Part shown: positions 56,480 through 64,000 of the stretch, one piece after another
Layout: the number at the start of each line of letters is the position of its first letter
Position numbering within the stretch: the stretch's first letter is position 1
DNA from: Monodelphis domestica
Lineage: Eukaryota > Chordata > Mammalia > Didelphimorphia > Didelphidae
Assembly: GCF_027887165.1 (NCBI RefSeq)
Contig: NC_077229.1
Location: forward strand, 369,949,501 to 370,013,500
DNA length: 64,000 nt
Direction of reading: 5' to 3'
Notes under the pieces: model-generated
What the model was told of the DNA's origin: nothing
Database searches by the model: none
What the model saw: only the letters and a program-made list of their open reading frames with translations
Translations under genes and position numbers: made by a program

Positions 56480-58095
56480 TGAGCTAACAATACTCAAATT
56501 TTCCTGTCCTTCTCTATTTTTTCTCCTGGTCTCTAGGCTTGCTTCTCCAATTGTCTTTCAAGCATCTTGAACTAGATTTTCAGCTTACATTTTAAACTCA
56601 ATATGTCTGAAACTAAATTATCATTCCATTTAATGTCTCCTTTTCTCCCCAAATTCCTTATTAGTGTTGAGGATTGTTTTTAAGATTGCTGACTTTATTG
56701 GTTTTAAAAAAATTCTTTACAATGGCAGTGAATATCCTTCAACCAAAGTTATCCAAATGGCATAAAAGACCAGAAAAGGCGGGGTTAAGCAAGTGGGGAA
56801 GCCACTCCAAGACCCACCCAGGAAATCTAGTAATGAACACCACTGAACTTTACAGGACAAGTGGCATGCTGAGGAGGGAATGGGAGGCTCAAATCAAAAG
56901 GAAGGTGGAGTGGGGAAAATGTCCCTGTGGAGACAGCAGGAAAATATTTCCTTTGTTGGGAGGTAGAGATAGAGGGATAGGATTTCCCACTTGGGGATGC
57001 TAACTGGGCAGACCCATCTTGGGAACAAGGCACTGGAATCATAAGAAGGCATCACACCATTCTTGAAGGCAGCCAAAGCAATCTGGAAACTGCTTGGCAT
57101 TGACCCCCCAGGGGCCTTTGAACCATTCCCAGAAGAGGTCTTTGTCTTTTTTCAGCACCAGGAACTCACCCAGGATCAATAAGGTCTTGTCAAACCTTTG
57201 GCCTCAAGTTTCCTGCCCAACACTTCCCTGATGCCCATCAGGCACCCCACAGGCTTGTCCTCCATGGACCAGGCCACAAAGTCACCATGCTTCTGGGAGT
57301 TTGTCACCTAGGGAACACCTTCAAGTCCCTTCTATTTCTCCCTCCCTCCATTTTCAATCTATTGCCAAGACCTGACAATTTAGTCTTTCTAATAACTCTC
57401 ACATACCTGTTTTCTCTTCTGATAATGCTCCAACCCTTGTGTATGGTTTAATAACCTTATGCTTAAATTACTGTAATAACCTGACCATGAGTCTTCATTC
57501 AACAATCTAATTCATCCTACATTCAGTACCAATGTGATTTCTCATAAAGCACAGGTCTGATTGTGTCACTTTCTAGTTTAAGAAACTCTAGTTGCTCCCT
57601 ATCCCCGCTAGGATCAAATAAAAAAAAAAAACAACACTTTGGCATTTAAAATTCTTCATAACCTACCTGCCCCCAACCTTTTTAGTCTTCTTACATCTTA
57701 CTCTTCTTCATCTACTTCTTGATCCAATGATACTAGTTAGTTTCTATGTTGTTCCATGAACACAAAACTCCATCACTCAGCTCTAAATATTTTCTTTTTC
57801 TGGCTGTCCCTCATGCTTGGAATGTTCTCCTTCCTTATCTCCATCTCCTGGATTCCCTGGTTTCCTTTACATCCCACCTAAAATCCTATCTTCTACAGGA
57901 AACATTCTTTGTATAGGAAGTTATTAATTCTAAAGTTTTCCCATTTGTCTTTTGTATACTTTTGTATATGTTATGTTTTTCTTTGCTTATTGTCTCACTT
58001 ATTCGAGTTTCTTGAGGGCAGGTACTGATGTCTTGTAGGTTTTTTCTCTGGCACTTAATAAATATAATAAATGCCTCTTGATTAATGATCAGCAG
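56480..58095 (+). mobile_element. L2 LINE, split by the BANF1 pseudogene
   Basis: The left arm (56480-56668) has 'tcaagcatcttgaactagattttcagcttacattttaaactcaatatgtctgaaactaaattatc', the L2 '..catctcaaactcaacatgtccaaaactgaactc' block. The right arm (57350-58095) has 'ccctccattttcaatctattgccaagacctgacaattt', 'cataaagcacaggtctgattgtgtcac', 'actctagttgctccctatccccgctaggatcaaat', 'tctggctgtccctcatgcttggaatgttctcc' and the 3' end 'gagtttcttgagggcaggtactg ... cttaataaatataataaatgcc'. This is the best preserved L2 in the window. The arms are contiguous in the family, proving that the pseudogene is an insertion. Confidence 0.85.
56669..57349 (-). pseudogene. BANF1: BANF1 processed pseudogene
   Basis: A minus-strand retrocopy of barrier-to-autointegration factor 1, an 89-residue DNA-bridging nuclear-envelope protein. 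The coding part is 57039-57307 (269 nt; the parent has 270). The first frame reads QKHGDFVAWSMEDKPVG and [14 protein letters not shown] (parent SQKHRDFVAEPMGEKPVG..GIGEVLGKKLEERG). After a single missing T in the GGTTTT of 'GFDK', the next frame gives [20 protein letters not shown] and [19 protein letters not shown] with a TGA stop. No internal stop occurs in either frame, and the start codon position is GTG. The rest is 5'- and 3'-UTR-like, ending in aataaagtcagcaatctt and a short A-rich tail. It has no introns and splits an L2. The overlapping 109-, 71- and 68-residue frames are shadows. Confidence 0.9.
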
Positions 58096-58198
58096 CATTG
58101 TTGAAACTAAAGAGCCTATTTATTTCTGTTGCAGTGCAAATGCTGAAAATAGACAGCTAGTTGAGTCCAGAAGTAAATTGTTAGAGGTGAGAACAGGT

Positions 58199-58468
58199 TG
58201 TATTATTGTATTGATTTAGAATCTTGAACCCTATAGACTACATTTCCCACAATCCCCTTTTCCTTTTCCTCTTTATGTGTCTCCTTGTATGGGGGGAGTT
58301 TGGAGTTTTGTTTCCACCCACACTTGCTCTCTCTGGATTCATGGTGGAGGAGGGAGGAGTGGCTCTTGGTTTTTGCTAGCCTTACTTCCTTATGCTTCAA
58401 GATAAATATTTAATAAATATTATTAAGTATAATATGTGGAGTATTGGATATTAGTTTTAATCTTTACA
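58199..58468 (+). repeat. 5' LTR of the terminal ERV
   Basis: A 270-bp LTR: starts TGTATTATTG, contains 'gaaccctatagactacatttcccacaatcc', polyadenylation signals aataaa (two overlapping in ataaatatttaataaatatt), and ends TTTTAATCTTTACA. It is followed within five bases by a primer-binding-site-like TGG. It resembles the solo LTR at 22557-22884. Confidence 0.65.
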
Positions 58469-58472
58469 TTTT

Positions 58473-58493
58473 TGGCAGACTATGAAGTAATTC
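58473..58493 (+). promoter_or_regulatory. Candidate tRNA-Arg primer-binding site
   Basis: TGGCAGACTATGAAGTAATTC starts four bases after the LTR end. Allowing one inserted base, it aligns with TGGCGACCACGAAGGGACTC, the complement of the 3' end of tRNA-Arg(CCG), at about three quarters of positions. HERV-R-type ERVs are named for an Arg primer. Confidence 0.5.
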
Positions 58494-59960
58494 TAGAACT
58501 CAGCTTTTCTTTTTCCTTTTCTTTAAAGCCAGCAGCCTGGTTACAGCCGAGTAACCCAGTGGTTTAAAACTGCTACTGGTTTGCAATCAAAACTGCTTTT
58601 CTGCTAGGAATTTTCAAACCCCCTCTCCAGCCACCCAGCTGTGGCTCACTCCTTTAGCTCTCCTTCTGCCTTCCTAGCCTCTGGCAGCTGTAAGTATTTT
58701 TACACCCAGGCCAGCCTACAGCTCTCCTACTGGCCCAGCTGCCTTAATTTAGGGGACTTGGTAGAAAATCCACTCCCCGCCCACAGCCTGTAGAGCAGCC
58801 CAATCAGCCTGATTGACCATTCCAGCCCTCAGCTTGGCCAAACCCAAACTAAGCAGCAGGCCCATTCCTCTCCCTCTGCCTCAAACTACTACCTCAGCCA
58901 CAGCACCCTAGGCCCACCCCAGTGCTGCTACTGTGTTCTGCAGCTGCTGAAGCCTAGTCACACCTGGCTTGGTTTCTATCCATGACCCAAACCTGCTGTT
59001 GAGTTTTGTTGTTTGTTTGTTTGTTTTTTTTAGCCAGAGCTAGTTCCAGCCTGGCCCATGCCCCCACATTGCTGCTGCTTCTATTGCTTCTACTGCCCTG
59101 ATCCCCAATCCAGCTGGTGAGTATAAGCTTCCATTTCCCCAGCCAGCCAGAAGGGAAGCTCCTTTCCTTGCTGTACAGCTGATTGCCCCCTAGGCTCCAC
59201 CAGACTCTTTGCCTTGACTGGGAGGGTCCTAGTCCTCTTTAAACCACCACAGCTTAACTCCTACCCCTCCTTGCTTTACGAAATTTGCTTTACTTCCATC
59301 TCTTGGTCTCTGGTGGATTTTGTAGTTATATCCTCTATTTTGGTTTCTGGAAGTCCCTAACCATACCCCTTACCCTGAAAAACCACCCCTAACCATGCCC
59401 CTAACCCCTCCCAGTCATAGTGTTAACTCTTGGTCACTAGAGGTCAATACTGAGCACTGTTTTTTTCCTACCTTTTTTTCTTCTCTCTTTTCTTCTTCCT
59501 TTTCTTTTTCTCTTTCTTCTCTTTTATTTTTTCCCTTTTCCTGCTTAGCTACAGTGGTTTTTTTTATGCCACTAGATGGCAACAATAAATAAATAATTAA
59601 AAAACAATTTCCCCCTTTTTTCTTTTTTAAAATAGAAATCAAATAAAACCATAAAAAATAAAATAAAATAAGCTAAATGCCCTCACCTTCTACCCCTGCC
59701 CCTTTTAATAACAATAATTTTAAAAAAATATACATAAATTTTTTCCCTTTTTTGATTAAAATGCTAAGGAGCATAAATGAGACTACCCATGAAAGCCTTT
59801 TGCTTTTTTACCCAATTAGAAGTATGTAAAATTCCAAATTCCCTCCTCCTCCTTGTACTCCTAGGACATTTAATTTTTCTGATCCTCATTCTCAAGACAA
59901 AAGATGCCTCTATTTGAAAGATTAAAGCAGAAATGCAGGCTGACAGGAAAATTCAATAAA
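58494..59960 (+). other. GC-rich ERV leader with candidate splice donor
   Basis: Long leader between primer site and gag. 58530-59300 is markedly GC-rich (Ala/Pro/Leu-type codons, poly-pyrimidine), unlike the AT-rich surroundings. A strong donor-like site CTG/GTGAGTATAAG lies at 59117, where an env subgenomic RNA donor is known to sit in this virus group. A GTTT repeat (59006-59030) and a pyrimidine tract (59460-59545) are present. No leader protein recognised. Confidence 0.5.
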
Positions 59961-61340
59961 AAAATTTCAAACATTTACATGACCTAATGAAAAATACTGA
60001 TCCCATCCAAAACAAGTCTAATTTTTGTGATCCTCTTCCTGAAACACAAATAGAGGACTGTCCTTTTTCTCCCAAAATGGAGATGAGACACCCCTCTCAT
60101 ATACATAAGGTGCAGATCTTCTCTCTCTTACTCTGCAACATCTCTCTCAAGGTCTGCAACTCCTGGTTGATATTACCTCCCCAATCCTTCTTCTAACCCC
60201 CCAACCTCTCCTGCCTTTTCTCCCACTGCATGACCAGCCCCAACTCCAAAGAAATCTTGTTCATACCTGTCCCTATACATGTTACCTCAGCATCCCCACA
60301 GTCAACTTCTTAGGAATCACAGACATCAGATGACTACTATGAATTTCTTTTCTCCTTAAGTAAGTGCCCCAAGTAGGACTCAATGGGAATGTGGTGACAC
60401 TAAAACAACATATTCCTTTTAGTCCCCACGAAATTAGAGAAATGAAACACAATGTACCTTCATTTGAATGTGAACCTTTGGTTGTGACCAAGAAGATGGC
60501 TGATATTTTTTATCAATATGACCTGTCCTATCAGGATGTTGAGAATTTGCTCAATGTTTTTCTAATTGAACATGAGAAAAATAAAATAATCTCTCATGTT
60601 AACAAGGTCCTGGGGAATGGTGCAGCACACTGGCTAGCTCAGGATCCTGCATGGGATTATAACAGTACTGTGAACCAGTTGCAGTTACATTGTGGTAGTG
60701 ATACCATTATAACACCTATGTGAGAATGCTCTGAGAATATAGAAGCATAGTCAAAATTTGAAAGCCTTAGACAATCTGATGATGAGACACCCTCATAATT
60801 CATAGATAAGCTCATTAAGCTTGGGGGTTGATATCTAGACCTTGATATTTCTAAAGACAAAGATTTAACATCTTTGTTGAAAATAAAGAGACATTTTGTC
60901 AACAACTTTTGCAGGGTGGTCCAACATTATTTTAAGATGCATTTATTACAGTGGCCTCAGATGGACCTTAAAGAGTTGAGAAACATTGTTTCTTATGTGT
61001 TTAAAGGCCCAAAGGAAAAACAGGAAGAAGCTAATAATGTCATAGAAACCTTGAGAAAACAAATCAAATTATTGGAGATAAGATTGGTAAACAAAACAAA
61101 GGGTATGGTGATCCAACAATGGTGCTAGTCCTTCTCCAAGAACCTAACTCTCAGTCCCTTACCTGCCAATTCTGCCATAAGAAGGGCCACATAATGATGA
61201 ACTATAGGAATTTTTCCCAGGTAATGATGAAGTATACCAACTGGAAAAATTCTTATAGAAACAACTACAGGACTGATAATTATAATTTGATTTTAGGAAT
61301 CATAATTTTAGGAATGATAATAATCCTAGGGACATAAATC
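59960..61340 (+). pseudogene. ERV gag (fossil)
   Basis: A Pro/Ser-rich region (59987-60300) is followed by capsid (60364-60723): PFSPHEIREMKHNVPSFECE, DLSYQDVENLLNVFLIEHEK and AAHWLAQDPAWDYNST, typical of class I gag capsid N-terminal domains. Then a C-terminal capsid/charged segment (60874-61128) with VFKGPKEKQEEANNVIETLR, and a nucleocapsid segment with CQFCHKKGHI (61150-61200). Broken into several frames; not expressed. Confidence 0.8.
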
Positions 61341-61388
61341 AGGCAGCTGACAACTAATACCAAATGACCCCACAACAGTATATTTTGA

Positions 61389-61844
61389 GTGGAGCTTGAC
61401 CAGGAACCACCCAGGGAGCTACTGCCCTTCAGGAGGAGCCCAAGGTACTACCCAAAGATTATGATGGTATATGGGGGGGGGGGGGTTGGGGCACAGGAAT
61501 CAGAGGATACAACCTTTGATTTTCCAGACCCTGACATCTTACTGCCCGTTGTCCCTATCCAAGGCTCCCCCCATACTAATGAGCCTCATGTAACATTAAA
61601 GATCAGAAACACCTATTATGATTGTCTTTTGTACAACAGAGCTTCCCAGTCTGTACTGAAGAATACACCTGATTCGTATTGCAGTTCCATTGACTCAGTT
61701 AATGTCAGAGGGGAATTAGGGACACTCCTAAAGGTTCTCAAGCTTTCCCCTAGAATAGTGTCCATAGGACCCTTTCATGTGGAACACCCTTTTCTCTTAA
61801 TGCCTGGATCCCCTATAAATTTGCTGGGGAGAGACCTTTTGTGA
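61389..61844 (+). pseudogene. ERV protease region (fossil)
   Basis: A 151-residue frame. Residues from about 47 onward (DPDILLPVVPIQGSPHTNEP, HVTLKIRNTYYDCLLYNRAS) and the ending GSPINLLGRDLL are the class I retroviral aspartic protease, which normally ends in a NLLGRDLL-type word before RT. A run of 12 G lies at 61471-61482. Confidence 0.75.
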
Positions 61845-61883
61845 AAGGTTAGTGCCACAATAAATTGCTCTCCAGATGGCTCT

Positions 61884-62717
61884 ATGACACTGGAATCTTC
61901 TGATGTTGGTCTACTTAAATCAGCTGTCCCTGTCCAAATTCAAACAAAATCTAGCTCACCTCCTTCCATTCCTCAGTACCCTCTTTTGAAGGAGGCAATT
62001 GATGGCATTACACCAGTAATAAATTCCCTTATTGACCAAGGTATCATAATCCCCTATAAATCTAAATACAATATGCCCATCCTGTCTGTTAAAAGGCCAA
62101 AATTGGGGCCTGATGGCAAGCATCTCTATCTCTTTGTCTAGGATTTGAGAGCTGTGAAGAATCATGTTATAAAGAGACACACTGTAGTTTCAAACATAAA
62201 TACTGTTATTTCTTCTATTTGTAGCACAGCTACATACTTAACAGTAGTAGACTTGTGCTCAGCTTTCTTCTCTATACCCATACATGAGAACTCCAGGCAC
62301 ATCTTTGCTTACATCTGGAAGCGCTCCTGGGGGACCTGGACTCATCTGCCCCAAGGCTTCGTGGACAGCTCTACTCTGTTCATGCAATTCTTAACTGCTG
62401 ATACAGATGCCATAAAATTGAAATACAGTTATTTAATTCAGGATATGGATGATTTACTCTTGGCCTCAAGAAATGGCGAAACATGCCAAGTGGATAGAAA
62501 ACACATCCTCTTAGAGCTACATAAGAGAGGCCACACAGTCTCCAAGGACAAAGTTCAGTGGTGTCTCCCCAAGGTACAATATTTAGGCTTTATTTTAACT
62601 GCTGGATCCCATTTAATTTCTCTCAAGTATATTGAAATTATCCAAAAGTTAACCACTTCTACCACTAAAAAGCAATTGAGAGCTATTCTTGGAGCAACAG
62701 GATTTTGTCAGCAGTGA
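61884..62717 (+). pseudogene. ERV reverse transcriptase (fossil)
   Basis: Two frames. The first has QYPLLKEAIDGITPVINSLI, DQGIIIPYKSKYNMPILSVK and PKLGPDGKHLY (fingers). The second (62145-62717) has ATYLTVVDLCSAFFSIPIHE, TWTHLPQGFVDSSTLFMQFL, the DDLLLAS catalytic box, and LPKVQYLGFILTAG (palm/thumb). The VVDLCSAFFSIP form is characteristic of class I ERVs. Broken. Confidence 0.85.
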
Positions 62718-62769
62718 ATCCCTTGCTATGGGGAAATCACTAAGACCCTAATAGAAGTCACAAAAAAAC

Positions 62770-63810
62770 TCAGTGCCTAAACCACTTAAATTGGAAACAG
62801 ATCACCCAACAGTTCTTTCAAATTTAAAACAAACTATCCTGTCTGCCCCTGCTCTAGGCATACCAAATTATGATAAACCATTTACCTTATATGTTCATGA
62901 ACAAAAAGGAGTAGTTTCAGGTGTTCTAACTCAACTTTTGGGACCTGCTCAACATCCAGTAGCCTATTATTCTGCCCAGCTTGTCCCAGTAGCTTCTGGA
63001 GCACCACCATGCCTTAGAGGAGTAGCTGCCACAGCTTTATTTGTAATCAAATCTCCTAATCTGGTATTGGGATGCCCTCTTACCATAATGTGCCCACATG
63101 AGGTCGAGACATTGTTATTAAGTCATGGGACATAGGCATTTACTGACCAAAGGATTACTAGGTATGAGATAACCCTATTAAATAATAAACATATCACACT
63201 AAATTGCTGTGGAGTTCTTAATCCTGCAACCTTGCTCCCTGATTTACCAATTTCCAGAGAACTTTTACATGATTGTACATCTTTAGTATCCACTGTTGAT
63301 AAACCTTGTAATGATTTATTAGATAGCCCTTTGGATGATATGGATTTAATATTTACAGATGGTTCTTCATTTATGAGGGATAGTGTGCATTATACAGGAG
63401 CTGCAGTAGTTACTGAATTTGATATTCTCTAGTCAGCTTCCATCCCTCAAATATAAGCACACAGGGTACAGAACTCACAGATTTGAAACATGATTATATC
63501 ATTGCAAAGGATAAAAAAGTCACAATTTACATAGACTCCTGCTACACCTTTGGTATATATCAAACTGTTGGCATGCTATGGCTTCAGAGGTGATTCTTAA
63601 CATCAGCCGGAAAATGTGTTGCCATTGCACACCTTATTACTGAACTTCTTTCTGCCATCCAGCTTCCCAAAGCTATAACTGTTGTTCATTGCTCTGTACA
63701 TACAGGTGGCACTGACCCTGTCTCCAGGGGAAATAACCAAGTAGATATCACAGCAAAACTGGAAGTCTTAGAAGGCCCTCAATTAATTATACAACTAACA
63801 ATTACTGATG
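62770..63810 (+). pseudogene. ERV connection/RNase H region (fossil)
   Basis: SAPALGIPNYDKPFTLYVHE, VLTQLLGPAQHPVAYYSAQL and VASGAPPCLRGVAATALFV form the connection domain (62773-63135). FTDGSSFM at 63353-63376 is the start of RNase H. The downstream stretch has the HIAHLITELLSA/VIHCSVHTGG-like part of RNase H in other frames. Broken. Confidence 0.75.
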
Positions 63811-63829
63811 ATTTGGATCTATCCCTTTC

Positions 63830-64000
63830 TTATAATGACAAGGAAGTGAATAAATGGAAGCAGATATTTAAAGCAAAACAGATAAATGGAGTATGTGTTA
63901 TCATCAGATGGCAAACTCTTACTCCCTAGAGCTGTCTGTAACCAGATTTGTCACTCTATTCATAAACATGGCCATTTTGGCACCCAAGGTATTGTAGACT
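63830..64000 (+). pseudogene. ERV integrase N-terminus (fossil, cut by the window edge)
   Basis: The final bases read NQICHSIHKHGHFGTQGIVD, the HHCC zinc-binding start of retroviral integrase (the His pair is visible). It continues beyond the window. Confidence 0.65.

Larger units (their letters stand above)
58199..64000 (+). mobile_element. Gammaretrovirus-like endogenous retrovirus fossil (runs off the right edge)
   Basis: Order on the plus strand: LTR (58199-58468), primer site (from 58473), a long GC-rich leader (to about 59960), gag (about 59960-61340), protease (61500-61845), reverse transcriptase (61890-62720), RNase H (about 62770-63800) and the start of integrase (from about 63830). 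The pol words LTVVDLCSAFFSIPI, LPQGFVDS, DDLLLAS and VQYLGFIL place it with class I ERVs (HERV-H/F/R-like pol). A broken provirus with roughly ten or more interruptions of its reading frames; old. The 3' part with any env and the second LTR lies outside the window. Confidence 0.85.

Noticed and set aside
56674-57003. 109-residue plus-strand frame
   Set aside because: Antisense to the BANF1 pseudogene 3' UTR.
59395-59642. Ser/Phe-rich plus and Lys/Glu-rich minus frames
   Set aside because: Both come from the pyrimidine tract in the ERV leader.
1-64000. CRISPR-like arrays, tRNA genes or prokaryote-type operons
   Set aside because: No regularly spaced direct repeats with unique spacers were found. 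tRNA-like boxes occur only inside SINE heads, and the repeat content is vertebrate.

Overview
This 64 kb window looks like non-coding DNA from a marsupial genome. The evidence is the repeat content. It has L1 elements with the long, sequence-distinct marsupial 3' UTR, RTE-clade LINEs together with tRNA-headed SINEs that end in an RTE-like tail, many MIR/CORE-type SINEs and old L2 copies, one hAT-type miniature element, and several class I (gammaretrovirus-like) endogenous retroviruses and solo LTRs. I recognise no intact host protein-coding exon. Most open frames in the window are chance frames or pieces of LINEs and retroviral fossils. The species is not resolved.

Layout. 1-900: reverse-transcriptase end of an RTE LINE (minus strand). 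1.1-1.3 kb: hAT-like miniature transposon. 1.7-4.4 kb: SINE, AT-rich DNA and an L2 piece. 4.4-5.1 kb: solo LTR. 5-16 kb: ordinary AT-rich DNA with MIR, L2 and two L1 3' ends (7.1-7.7 kb plus strand; 9.7-10.5 kb minus strand). 16.5-19.4 kb: a nested block in which one solo LTR sits inside a SINE and another sits inside an old antisense L1 ORF1 region. 20-32 kb: MIR/L2 fragments, a short solo LTR (22.56-22.88 kb), a CR1/L3-like LINE fragment, two near-consensus tRNA-SINEs, and an L1 ORF2 segment. 32.4-36.6 kb: an L1 3' UTR split by a minus-strand endogenous retrovirus with a perfect 4-bp target duplication. 38.6-40.0 kb: solo LTR inside a MIR-like SINE, also with a 4-bp duplication. 41.3 kb: a palindromic CT/AT/GA microsatellite. 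43.4-44.0 kb: antisense L1. 46.3-46.6 kb: fragment resembling a V-ATPase c-subunit retrocopy. 47.4-48.4 kb: large solo LTR. 49-56 kb: mainly unclassified DNA with L1 and L2 pieces. 56.5-58.1 kb: an L2 copy split by a BANF1 processed pseudogene. 58.2-64 kb: 5' LTR, primer site, leader, gag, protease, reverse transcriptase, RNase H and the beginning of integrase of a broken gammaretrovirus-like ERV that runs off the end of the window.

The points most worth a second look are: (i) the 32.9-36.5 kb ERV, which has a 127-residue two-helix membrane ORF between its 5' LTR and gag and an unfamiliar 137-residue ORF where pol would start; (ii) the BANF1 retrocopy, whose frame is nearly open; (iii) the three insertions dated relative to their hosts by 4-bp target duplications; and (iv) the likely tRNA-Arg primer site and short LTR of the terminal ERV, whose LTR resembles a solo LTR 36 kb away. 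I found no CRISPR array, operon, tRNA, rRNA or other prokaryote-like system. All family names come from reading the sequence against remembered consensus sequences, with no database search.
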